From assembly GCA_016202745.1 (NCBI GenBank), contig JACQOB010000011.1:1-7529 (forward strand): 7,529 bases of DNA. The letters are read 5' to 3'. The translations under genes and the position numbers were made by a program. Origin of the DNA: Candidatus Aenigmatarchaeota archaeon. GTDB taxonomy: Archaea > Aenigmatarchaeota > Aenigmatarchaeia > QMZP01. How positions within the stretch are numbered: position 1 is the stretch's first letter; every line of letters begins with the position of its first letter. Positions 1 through 5,382 of the stretch are shown here, piece by piece. Below the pieces are notes generated by a model. It saw only the letters and a program-made list of their open reading frames with translations, was not told the DNA's origin and did no database searches.

Positions 1-1
1 A

Positions 2-181
2 TACCTCATAGAAACTTCCTTCATACTAGCCGGGTTCATCAACGGCATCGAGAGCGGCCAGGATCCTACAGGCCGGGACTACAGCCGCGGGCACATACTC
101 TGGGACTCCTTCGTCGACTTCGTCATATCCCTGTTCGTGACCCTGCAGATCTTCACGCCGCTGGTTGTGGTGGCTGCCTGA
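2..181 (+). CDS. C-terminal fragment of a membrane protein (5' end outside window)
   Basis: An open frame enters from the left edge and ends at TGA 179-181, giving 59 visible residues. It begins with a hydrophobic stretch (YLIETSFILAGFI), then a polar loop rich in Gly, Asp and Arg (GIESGQDPTGRDYSRGH), then a long hydrophobic C-terminal helix (roughly visible residues 37-59, ending FTPLVVVAA). This looks like the last loop and last helix of a polytopic membrane protein. Third codon positions are strongly C/G, as in the genes that follow, which supports real coding. The next promoter starts about 7 bases after the stop, so this gene closes a separate upstream unit. No family is recognised from this fragment. 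Confidence 0.62.
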   Translation, partial: YLIETSFILAGFINGIESGQDPTGRDYSRGHILWDSFVDFVISLFVTLQIFTPLVVVAA

Positions 182-187
182 GGAGCT

Positions 188-219
188 GGAAAAGATAAAT
201 ATCGGCCTGCCAATAATAC
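188..219 (+). promoter_or_regulatory. Archaeal BRE/TATA promoter for leaderless transcript
   Basis: A purine-rich BRE-like GGAAAAG (188-194) sits directly before the TATA-like core ATAAATAT (195-202). The core is centred 25.5 bases before the ATG at 224, the normal archaeal distance from TATA to transcription start, so the mRNA probably begins at or next to the start codon. An AT-rich patch (AATAATA, 212-218) could be the proximal melting element. The start codon lacks a Shine-Dalgarno match, which fits a leaderless message. Two more promoters in the window have the same geometry. Confidence 0.72.
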
Positions 220-223
220 AGCC

Positions 224-349
224 ATGGATGACCAGAATATCGAGCTAATCAGGACATTGGGCATTGTTCTGGCAATACTCGTTATAATTATACTCGCGGT
301 AATGGTTTATGGCAAGCCCTTTCAGTTGGCGCCGCCAATAGCAGGATGA
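224..349 (+). CDS. 41-aa single-pass membrane micro-protein
   Basis: ATG 224 to TGA 347-349. A polar, acidic N-terminus (MDDQNIELIR) is followed by one strong membrane helix (about residues 12-30, LGIVLAILVIIILAVMVYG) and a short tail (KPFQLAPPIAG). It has no cysteine. The start is supported by the TATA box exactly one promoter distance upstream, and the next micro-gene starts 4 bases after the stop. It is the first gene of a unit that continues through the two large anchored proteins up to 2995. Possible roles are a small structural subunit or a membrane accessory peptide of a surface complex. No known family is recognised. Automatic annotation would probably miss it because of its length. 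Confidence 0.72.
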   Translation: MDDQNIELIRTLGIVLAILVIIILAVMVYGKPFQLAPPIAG

Positions 350-353
350 TTTT

Positions 354-518
354 ATGGATGAAAAGAGCGTCATCATCGGAGTGATATTCGGCCTTGCCAT
401 AGCGATAATCACAGTCGTGATACTGATCAAGACCACCAGCATAGGCAGGGAATTCGCATCGAATGTATGGACCCAGGTTGCAGGCCTCTTTTTCGGCGGC
501 GGCATAGCGGTGGCGTGA
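354..518 (+). CDS. 54-aa membrane micro-protein with a second hydrophobic tail
   Basis: ATG 354 to TGA 516-518. After MDEKS there is a membrane helix (residues 6-25, VIIGVIFGLAIAIITVVILI), a short polar linker with Lys and Arg (KTTSIGREFASN), then a Gly-rich hydrophobic C-terminus (about residues 39-54, ending FFGGGIAVA). The layout could be a membrane hairpin or one helix plus a surface-lying amphipathic segment. It has no cysteine. It follows the 41-aa gene by 4 bases, and its only ribosome-binding candidate is the weak GGATGAT overlapping that gene's stop, so translational coupling is likely. The large anchored protein starts 3 bases after its stop. Its general layout resembles the 48-aa protein at 3030. 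No family is recognised. Confidence 0.75.
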   Translation: MDEKSVIIGVIFGLAIAIITVVILIKTTSIGREFASNVWTQVAGLFFGGGIAVA

Positions 519-521
519 TCC

Positions 522-1532
522 ATGCCTCTAGAAAGCTCTATGAAGACAAGCTTCTACTTCATCTCAACCCTGATTATCATAGCGGTTTTCCTGACGCTTG
601 TGCTTTTCGGCCACACCGAGCTGAGAGCAGCCCAGAAAACTGCGACAGAGAAAGGCGCGCAGGCAAAGCAGGCATTCCAGAGGCTGAGCGATCTGATATC
701 CATAGTGCCGCCGCATAACATAGACATAAAATGCATGAAGGAGGGTGGAATATACCGCTACGAAATAACGGTAACCGGGCTCACTCTTCTTTTCCAGGAC
801 AGGGAAAAATCGGTGAGGGAAATTTCCGCTGTTCCTGTGCTGAAATACAAGGAAAAAAAAGCTCTGGACGCGAGAAAAACCAGCGTGACACTTCAGGCAA
901 ATGAGCCGCGCACGCTGGGCGCAGGCTTGAGCCTGGATTTTGTCCTGATATCCTCTGAGCCTCCTACGATCTACAGGCCCGGCAAGTCGTATTCCGGCTA
1001 CCTTCTGAATAAGCAGTCGCTTGTCCTCAACAACGTCAAGATCACCGTGAACGACATTTCATACCGCAAGCCAAGCATATCACTGTCCGAAATCCTGAGG
1101 GGCGGATCTAATACAGGCATATGTACAATCTCACTAGAACTCAAGTGCAGGGACGACAGCGCGCGGCTGGAAATGCCCGAATGCGCGGGCGGATCGTGCG
1201 AACACACGGTCGCGCTGTGCAACATCGGCGTATCGGTCCGGCTTAATCCGTTCGAGGACAAGCAGGTCCCGTGCTATCTCCAGAAGCCTAAAGTCAGCGT
1301 AGAAACAACAAATATAGACGCGCCGGCCGCTAACTGGAACGAGACCGTGATAATCGCGTTCTGCAGGAGCGCAGGAGTGCCTGAAGACTGTACAATTTTT
1401 GGAAAGGATGTCCCGGAATTTGTGGTACAAGAAGAACTTGAGCATGCGCGCGATAATTTTTTGGGCACAACCGAGCCGCTTGAGGTAAGCAGCCCCAAGA
1501 ATTACTTCGTCGAGGAATGCCTGGAGCGATAA
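522..1532 (+). CDS. Membrane-anchored exported Cys-rich protein, 336 aa
   Basis: ATG 522 to TAA 1530-1532. One N-terminal membrane helix (about residues 11-29, FYFISTLIIIAVFLTLVLF) is followed by a Gln/Lys/Ala-rich likely helical stalk (about 33-57) and a mostly beta-type exported region. Ten cysteines are present (first at about residue 71), clustered mainly between about 205 and 260; the count is even, as expected for disulfides outside the membrane. The segment LISIVPP after the stalk may correspond to the S-x-P motif of the pilin-like proteins at 4966 and 5383. GTGAT just before 522 is a possible ribosome site; an in-frame ATG at 540 (MKTSFYF) is an alternative start and would leave a shorter N-terminus. 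Function unknown; a pilin-like or envelope subunit is possible. Confidence 0.86.
   Translation: MPLESSMKTSFYFISTLIIIAVFLTLVLFGHTELRAAQKTATEKGAQAKQAFQRLSDLISIVPPHNIDIKCMKEGGIYRYEITVTGLTLLFQDREKSVREISAVPVLKYKEKKALDARKTSVTLQANEPRTLGAGLSLDFVLISSEPPTIYRPGKSYSGYLLNKQSLVLNNVKITVNDISYRKPSISLSEILRGGSNTGICTISLELKCRDDSARLEMPECAGGSCEHTVALCNIGVSVRLNPFEDKQVPCYLQKPKVSVETTNIDAPAANWNETVIIAFCRSAGVPEDCTIFGKDVPEFVVQEELEHARDNFLGTTEPLEVSSPKNYFVEECLER
1523..1530 (+). promoter_or_regulatory. Ribosome binding site deciding the start at 1535
   Basis: GGAGCGAT inside the last codons of the upstream gene matches the archaeal Shine-Dalgarno consensus GGAGGTGAT except around one position and lies 4 bases before ATG 1535. 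The alternative in-frame ATG at 1517 has only GAGGA pressed against it and would overlap the upstream gene by 16 bases, so 1535 is preferred. Confidence 0.6.
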
Positions 1533-1534
1533 CC

Positions 1535-2995
1535 ATGCCAGCACTGGAATTCGTGTACAAAATCATCGTCATGGTCCTCGTGCTTTTCATACTGCTCTCG
1601 ATCCTTAACATATCGTACACCGAGGTCGTGAACAACCTGAGGAACCGCGGCAAGGAAGAGGTGGATCTTTACATAACAGACGAAAACCTGGCGGGAAAGG
1701 TAAAGATCTGCTATGATACCGAGAAAATAATACTCGATAATGTAGGCTTCTCTTACAAGGAAAAGGCCGAGTACGTGCCGCTGTTTTTCTTCAAGGGCAT
1801 GACATTTTCAGGAAAAGCCGGGGCCGAGGATGTGATAAAATTTGACCCCCAAAAGCCGAGGCCGACGGTAACGATAGAATCCGTCAAGTTCCCGAATTTC
1901 AAGGAAATTCCAAAAACATGCGAGCAGGCAGGCGGCACATGCGGTCTTTGCGATGAGAGGGAAGAGATAAAGGAGTTCAAGACGAAATGCGCTCTGCCGC
2001 CGACGTATTCGCGCAGATGCTGCAGGGTCGGCGATCCTGTTGTGAGGGAAATACCTCTCGCAGCCATGATATATCCCGGGAATCCTGATACATTGCTCCT
2101 CGGGTTCATGGTCAGGAATGAGAAATGCCAGAGCCTTGCCGCGAGCGGAATGAACGTACAGGAATTTACGAAGCTCTGCGGGAACCTCGTGCAGAGAACT
2201 TTCTTCCTTACTGGAACCGTTGTTAACTGCGCCACAGCGCCAGGGACAAACCCGGGAACACCAGGGCTGCGCGGCGCAGTGTCGTTTGACGGCGCAGGCT
2301 ACGTAGGCGGGATGTGCGAGACCTTTTTCAGGGTGAAAAATACAGGAGTCGTGCACTGGCTCGAGAGCAACAACATTGCGCTGATTGTGAAATGCGATGA
2401 CAGGACGAATCCGCAGACGCGCGTAAGAGCCTTGTCAACGCTTCCGGTCGGGCAGGTATTCACTTACAGGGGAGGCGCCAGCGCGCTGAGCACCATCTAT
2501 AATCTCTGCCCCAAGACTTCCGAGGGCTTCATTGAGCTTTTCTCCGGGTGCGAGCCATCTGACACCGGATGCTCAAGGGCCTCGCTGCTCTCCACGACCA
2601 GCTTCGACTGCAAGGCCATACCGAGGATGCTGCAATTCAGGGGCGCAAACGACATCGGAGGCGGGATGTGCGAGGTCAAGTACACAATCACGAACAAGGA
2701 GGGATTTGCCTGGGAAGACAGCGACAGGATGAAGGCCATGATCGACTGCGTCCAGGAGAACTACGCACCAGCCTCCGGCTTCCTGAACCTTGCTTCAGGC
2801 GCTTCCGTGGCTGATTACGGCACGACTTCGCATCGCGCGTGCCCGAAGTGGAATGAGGACGAGCTGAAAAAGGACCCTGCCTTATGGGCCAAATACCAGA
2901 ACGGCTGGAAGATAAGGCTTTACCGCGGCTGCAGGGATGTGCAGGGCTGTTCAGGAGCCACTGAAATAACTGTTCCGGAAGAATTCAAGTGCTGA
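1535..2995 (+). CDS. Membrane-anchored multidomain Cys-rich surface protein, 486 aa
   Basis: ATG 1535 (chosen over in-frame ATG 1517 because of the GGAGCGAT ribosome site) to TGA 2993-2995. Layout: N-terminal membrane helix (about residues 8-25, YKIIVMVLVLFILLSILN); a Cys-poor beta-type region to about 125; a six-cysteine module ending in Cys-Cys (129-163); a linker domain with three cysteines (about 170-240); then two related six-cysteine domains in tandem (about 248-359 and 365-486), the last ending on the C-terminal Cys. There are 22 cysteines in all, an even number. The Cys-Cys module has the same spacing pattern as those in the protein at 6222. It starts 2 bases after the upstream stop, so the two are surely co-expressed. 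A promoter begins right at its stop codon, so it ends its unit. Probably an exported binding or structural protein; no named family is recognised. Confidence 0.88.
   Translation: MPALEFVYKIIVMVLVLFILLSILNISYTEVVNNLRNRGKEEVDLYITDENLAGKVKICYDTEKIILDNVGFSYKEKAEYVPLFFFKGMTFSGKAGAEDVIKFDPQKPRPTVTIESVKFPNFKEIPKTCEQAGGTCGLCDEREEIKEFKTKCALPPTYSRRCCRVGDPVVREIPLAAMIYPGNPDTLLLGFMVRNEKCQSLAASGMNVQEFTKLCGNLVQRTFFLTGTVVNCATAPGTNPGTPGLRGAVSFDGAGYVGGMCETFFRVKNTGVVHWLESNNIALIVKCDDRTNPQTRVRALSTLPVGQVFTYRGGASALSTIYNLCPKTSEGFIELFSGCEPSDTGCSRASLLSTTSFDCKAIPRMLQFRGANDIGGGMCEVKYTITNKEGFAWEDSDRMKAMIDCVQENYAPASGFLNLASGASVADYGTTSHRACPKWNEDELKKDPALWAKYQNGWKIRLYRGCRDVQGCSGATEITVPEEFKC
1919..2023 (+). other. Six-cysteine 'CC' module in the 486-aa protein
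   Basis: Residues 129-163 have the pattern C-x6-C-x2-C-x12-C-x9-CC. The protein at 6222 carries modules of the same order (C-x7-9-C-x3-10-C-x12-13-C-x7-11-CC). The near constant x12-13 spacing and the final Cys pair indicate one small disulfide-knotted fold used in both proteins. Fold and ligand are unknown. Confidence 0.7.
2276..2992 (+). repeat. Tandem duplication of a ~115-residue six-cysteine domain (protein level)
   Basis: Copy A is encoded at 2276-2611 and copy B at 2627-2992. Both begin with a phrase of the type F-x-G-A-x(3)-G-G-M-C-E (copy B has one extra Gly), both have exactly 25 residues between the first and second Cys, both have Cys-Pro at the third Cys and a Gly-Cys-x5-6-Gly-Cys-type pair at the fourth and fifth, and both end Phe-x-Cys. 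Copy B has a longer insertion before the fourth Cys (29 against 13 residues). DNA identity looks low, so the duplication is old. Phrases such as FFRVKNTG and VKYTITNKEG suggest an immunoglobulin-like beta sandwich, which is inference. Confidence 0.8.
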
Positions 2996-3027
2996 GAACC
3001 TTTATAATTTTGGCGCGGCAGTATTAT
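2994..3027 (+). promoter_or_regulatory. Archaeal BRE/TATA promoter for leaderless transcript
   Basis: GAGAACC (2994-3000, BRE-like) precedes TTTATAAT (3001-3008), centred 25.5 bases before ATG 3030. An AT-rich TATTATT lies at 3022-3028, where the proximal element would be. There is no ribosome site before 3030, so the transcript is probably leaderless. The BRE overlaps the stop codon of the preceding gene. The TTTATAATTTT run could also act as a T-rich archaeal terminator for the upstream unit. Confidence 0.75.
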
Positions 3028-3029
3028 TC

Positions 3030-3176
3030 ATGACCGTTGAAATGCCGGTACAATACCTTGCCCTCATTTTCTTCGCTTTAGTCTTCCTTGGAATTGCCGG
3101 AAGCCTGCTCCTCTCGAACAAGGACATTATACTGAGGGTGGTCACGATAATTTTCGGCTCTCTTTCTTTCGGGTGA
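3030..3176 (+). CDS. 48-aa membrane micro-protein
   Basis: ATG 3030 to TGA 3174-3176. An N-terminal MTVEMPVQ is followed by a membrane helix (about residues 9-28, YLALIFFALVFLGIAGSLLL), a polar turn (SNKD) and a second shorter hydrophobic or amphipathic stretch (about 33-48, ending FGSLSFG). It has no cysteine. The start is fixed by the TATA box one promoter distance upstream; an in-frame ATG at 3042 is possible but fits the promoter less well. The plan (helix, charged turn, Gly-ending hydrophobic tail) resembles the 54-aa protein at 354. The next promoter overlaps its stop, so it may be transcribed alone as well as by read-through. No family is recognised. Confidence 0.72.
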   Translation: MTVEMPVQYLALIFFALVFLGIAGSLLLSNKDIILRVVTIIFGSLSFG

Positions 3177-3209
3177 AAAACCTATTTTAAGCGCGCGCGG
3201 AAATATTAA
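3173..3209 (+). promoter_or_regulatory. Archaeal BRE/TATA promoter for leaderless transcript
   Basis: GTGAAAAACC (3173-3182, BRE-like, overlapping the stop of the 48-aa gene) precedes TATTTTAA (3183-3190), centred 25.5 bases before ATG 3212. A GC-rich spacer (GCGCGCGCGG) separates it from an AT-rich proximal patch (AAATATTAAT, 3201-3210). No ribosome site precedes ATG 3212. This promoter would drive the long unit from 3212 through the right edge. Confidence 0.72.
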
Positions 3210-3211
3210 TC

Positions 3212-3349
3212 ATGCGCCCCGAGCACGTCGTCATAAGCATAATAATTCTCCTTGTCATGCTGCTTGCCGTCATAGCGCTTTCGGGAAAGATAATGCCTAC
3301 TTTCACATCCGGTCTGGACGCCATCCTGAGACTGGTCAACCTGAAGTGA
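3212..3349 (+). CDS. 45-aa membrane micro-protein
   Basis: ATG 3212 to TGA 3347-3349. MRPEH is followed by a membrane helix (about residues 6-23, VVISIIILLVMLLAVIAL), a short SGK turn and an amphipathic C-terminal helix candidate (about 31-45, ending ILRLVNLK). It has no cysteine. The start is supported by the TATA box at the standard distance. The 535-aa protein begins 4 bases after the stop, so this micro-gene heads the operon of anchored proteins much as the 41/54-aa pair heads the first one. No family is recognised; a small membrane subunit or chaperone of the large protein's assembly is possible. Confidence 0.73.
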   Translation: MRPEHVVISIIILLVMLLAVIALSGKIMPTFTSGLDAILRLVNLK

Positions 3350-3353
3350 GATA

Positions 3354-4961
3354 ATGAAAAAAGGCGCTGCCGAAGGCATATACCTTGTTCTGCAGGTCAT
3401 TGTGCTTGTAATGTTCATGACCGTATTCCTTTTCATTCTCCAAAGGCTGCCGTCAAGCGAGCCCGCCGCGAAGATAAATACCGAACTGCTTAGGTCGAAG
3501 CTGAACGAGGCGTGCATAAAAGGGTCTTCCGAACTCGACGGCATGGCCTTCTCGCAGGTGATTCCGATGCGGGTTTTCTTCACCGACATGCTCCCGGGAT
3601 TCAGGATAAAGGCGAAGGGGGACCCGGACTTCCTTCTATACTACGAGGCGTTCCCGATAGGCGAAGGGCTGGCATGGGAAGTCTACCAATACGGCATGGG
3701 CGAGAGAGTCTTCGCGCCGTTTGTTTACAGCAACGCCAGCGTAGGGAGCACAATCAATTCAGTAGATTTTGAAAAGAGGCTTTTCGGGAGTGCCGACAGC
3801 CACTACAACAAGGCCCTCGAAGAAGCTCTCAGGAAAAAACCCGAGCTGAGAAACCAGCAGATGATGCTGCTCGTGCCTAACATAATGCTCAGCGATTACG
3901 TGAATGTATTCCCAACCACCGAGCCCGAGCCGATCGTCCAGTTCGGGCAGCAAGAACATAAAAAAGGGGACGCAGGCGAGTGGCTTGCGAAGGGGGACAG
4001 CAGCACTTCCGAGAACGTATACAGGATCGAGCTTCAGTTCGCGCAGGACAAGAAATCCTTCATCAAGTACAGGCCGTGCGGCGTGAACTCCCTCTGCCTG
4101 AAAACCGCGGAAAACGTTTACAGGATACCCCTCGGAAGCTCGTGCAGGGACATAAGCAACATCCATCTGGAATACGATAATACTGCAACGCGCGTGCCCG
4201 AGCAGCTGGCGATCTCGCTCGGAAGCACTGTAGGCGTCGGAGCAGCATCTGTCATAGGAGTCAAAATTGCAGGCGGGCTTCTCCCGTTCCTCAAATGGAC
4301 GGGAGGCCTTATAAGCTGGCTGGGCACCCTGAACCGGGGAGCGCTGTTCTTGGGAGTAGGCGGGAGCAGTGCGCTGAATGCCGAGCGGTACGTGGCCGGG
4401 TACCTTATAGGCCTTTACTTCTCAAGGAAGGATTCTGATTTCTACCTTGCATCGCCCTGCAAGTTCCAGCAGAACATCAAGATAGAAAAGAAATCCTGCA
4501 GGCTTATGTGCGACAAGTGGATAAAATATCCCGTGTACAGCGTCTTTGTAGACAAGAACAACATCAAGAACGTAAAGGTGGAGAGCTTCCACTACCAATG
4601 CATCGACGGCCTCGGCCCTGCTGATCTCGATATGGTGAAAAACATCCCGTCAGCGGATCCGCCGGATGGCGAATGCCTTAATGTAAAGGTGGAGGAACTG
4701 CCGGAATTCTTCTGCTGGACAAGGAACCCGTTCAGGCACAGCGGCTTAGAGATAAAGCAGACAGGAAGCAGTCCGGTAGTGCGGGTTGACTTTCTCAACG
4801 CTGTCAGGAATACCGTGTCTCACCAGATGGGATTGAGCACAGTCGTGGATAACACCGAGTACATCGCCCCTAACATGATATACGTGAAGCAGATTGCCAA
4901 CCCCTTCACCATATCCTTTGCGAAGGAACTGCTGAACACGGACTGGAAGTGGCCGGGGTAA
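3354..4961 (+). CDS. Membrane-anchored Cys-containing protein with internal hydrophobic hairpin, 535 aa
   Basis: ATG 3354 to TAA 4959-4961. MKKG precedes an N-terminal membrane helix (about residues 10-29, YLVLQVIVLVMFMTVFLFIL); Lys-Lys-Gly just before it resembles an archaeal prepilin-type processing site. An exported mixed domain follows to about 284. Residues 285-356 form a Gly-rich hydrophobic block that could be two membrane helices separated by a short loop (near TLNRG). The C-terminal part (357-535) is hydrophilic. Of ten cysteines, four lie before the block and six after, which fits both flanks being outside. ENVYRI occurs twice, 33 residues apart (about 220 and 253). A GTGAGAT just before the ATG is a possible ribosome site. 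Function unknown; it is the largest protein here and could be a scaffold or pore-like subunit. Confidence 0.87.
   Translation: MKKGAAEGIYLVLQVIVLVMFMTVFLFILQRLPSSEPAAKINTELLRSKLNEACIKGSSELDGMAFSQVIPMRVFFTDMLPGFRIKAKGDPDFLLYYEAFPIGEGLAWEVYQYGMGERVFAPFVYSNASVGSTINSVDFEKRLFGSADSHYNKALEEALRKKPELRNQQMMLLVPNIMLSDYVNVFPTTEPEPIVQFGQQEHKKGDAGEWLAKGDSSTSENVYRIELQFAQDKKSFIKYRPCGVNSLCLKTAENVYRIPLGSSCRDISNIHLEYDNTATRVPEQLAISLGSTVGVGAASVIGVKIAGGLLPFLKWTGGLISWLGTLNRGALFLGVGGSSALNAERYVAGYLIGLYFSRKDSDFYLASPCKFQQNIKIEKKSCRLMCDKWIKYPVYSVFVDKNNIKNVKVESFHYQCIDGLGPADLDMVKNIPSADPPDGECLNVKVEELPEFFCWTRNPFRHSGLEIKQTGSSPVVRVDFLNAVRNTVSHQMGLSTVVDNTEYIAPNMIYVKQIANPFTISFAKELLNTDWKWPG
4206..4421 (+). other. Internal Gly-rich hydrophobic block (two possible membrane helices)
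   Basis: Residues 285-356 of the 535-aa protein run from LAISLGSTVGVGAASVIG to YVAGYLIGLYF. The block is nearly free of acidic residues in its first half and rich in Gly, Ala and Leu. It is the only internal membrane-type segment among the large proteins of the window. A hairpin would keep both flanking domains on the same side. Confidence 0.6.
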
Positions 4962-4965
4962 TCAC

Positions 4966-5373
4966 ATGAAAGGATTCCAGCTCGCGACCGTGCTTATAAT
5001 AGGCGCATTGCTGCTGTTCCTGACTATCGGGCCCGCGGTAAAGACAGCGTCGCTCGAGGCGGTCAGGAGAAGCGCGGTTTTTCAGGCCGAATACATAGCT
5101 AACATAATCAATTTCCTGCAGTCCGCTCCCGTCACCACGCAATACGCGCTTACAACGGCAAAGGGCAGCTGCACAATGCTGTTCAACCAGATGTACGTCG
5201 AGCTTACACTGGAAAACCTGACCGCGCGCTCGGACATTTTACAGACAGGCCTGGAAATACCGAAGAAAGAGATCAAATGCTCGGCGGAACGGCAGAAAAC
5301 CGTCTGCTTCGTCAGGCGCCAGAGCAGCATCGACATATTCGAGAGCGAAGTTAACTGCATTTTGACCGCATAA
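4966..5373 (+). CDS. Type IV pilin-like small anchored protein, 135 aa
   Basis: ATG 4966 to TAA 5371-5373. MKG is followed at once by a hydrophobic helix (about residues 4-22, FQLATVLIIGALLLFLTIG), then an Ala/Glu/Arg helical stretch and IINFLQSAPVTT (47-58), then a small beta-type domain with four cysteines. A short basic leader ending in Gly, a helix directly after it and a small C-terminal beta domain are the layout of archaeal type IV pilin-like proteins; no processing glutamate at +5 is obvious, so this remains a resemblance. GGGGTAAT (4955-4962), overlapping the previous stop, is a ribosome site, so the gene is coupled to the 535-aa protein. SAPVTT has a counterpart SSPLTT in the next gene, which suggests the two are paralogues. 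Confidence 0.86.
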   Translation: MKGFQLATVLIIGALLLFLTIGPAVKTASLEAVRRSAVFQAEYIANIINFLQSAPVTTQYALTTAKGSCTMLFNQMYVELTLENLTARSDILQTGLEIPKKEIKCSAERQKTVCFVRRQSSIDIFESEVNCILTA

Positions 5374-5382
5374 GAGGGTACC

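Noticed and set aside
224..518. Filamentous-virus or provirus module with the micro-proteins as coat proteins
   Set aside because: Small hydrophobic helix proteins fit such coats in size, but no replication, morphogenesis ATPase or integrase gene is seen, and the large Cys-rich anchored genes are not known from such viruses. Kept only as a remote alternative.
1517..1534. Earlier in-frame start for the 486-aa gene
   Set aside because: It would overlap the upstream gene by 16 bases without a properly spaced ribosome site, while ATG 1535 has GGAGCGAT 4 bases before it.
1808..2356. Long open frame on the minus strand (about 180 codons) opposite the 486-aa gene
   Set aside because: It lies wholly antisense to a gene with clear domain repeats and conserved cysteine spacing, and has no promoter or ribosome site of its own. 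Several other long minus-strand frames (1134-1544, 1753-2235, 5637-6080) are rejected for the same reason.
2996..3029. Stand-alone terminator at the T-rich stretch after the 486-aa gene
   Set aside because: The stretch fits a TATA box at the exact promoter distance; there is no hairpin and the T-run is short, so termination is only a possible second role.
3191..3200. GCGCGCGCGG run as an operator or Z-DNA site
   Set aside because: It is only ten bases and simply fills the promoter spacer; there is no symmetric binding site or second copy elsewhere in the window.
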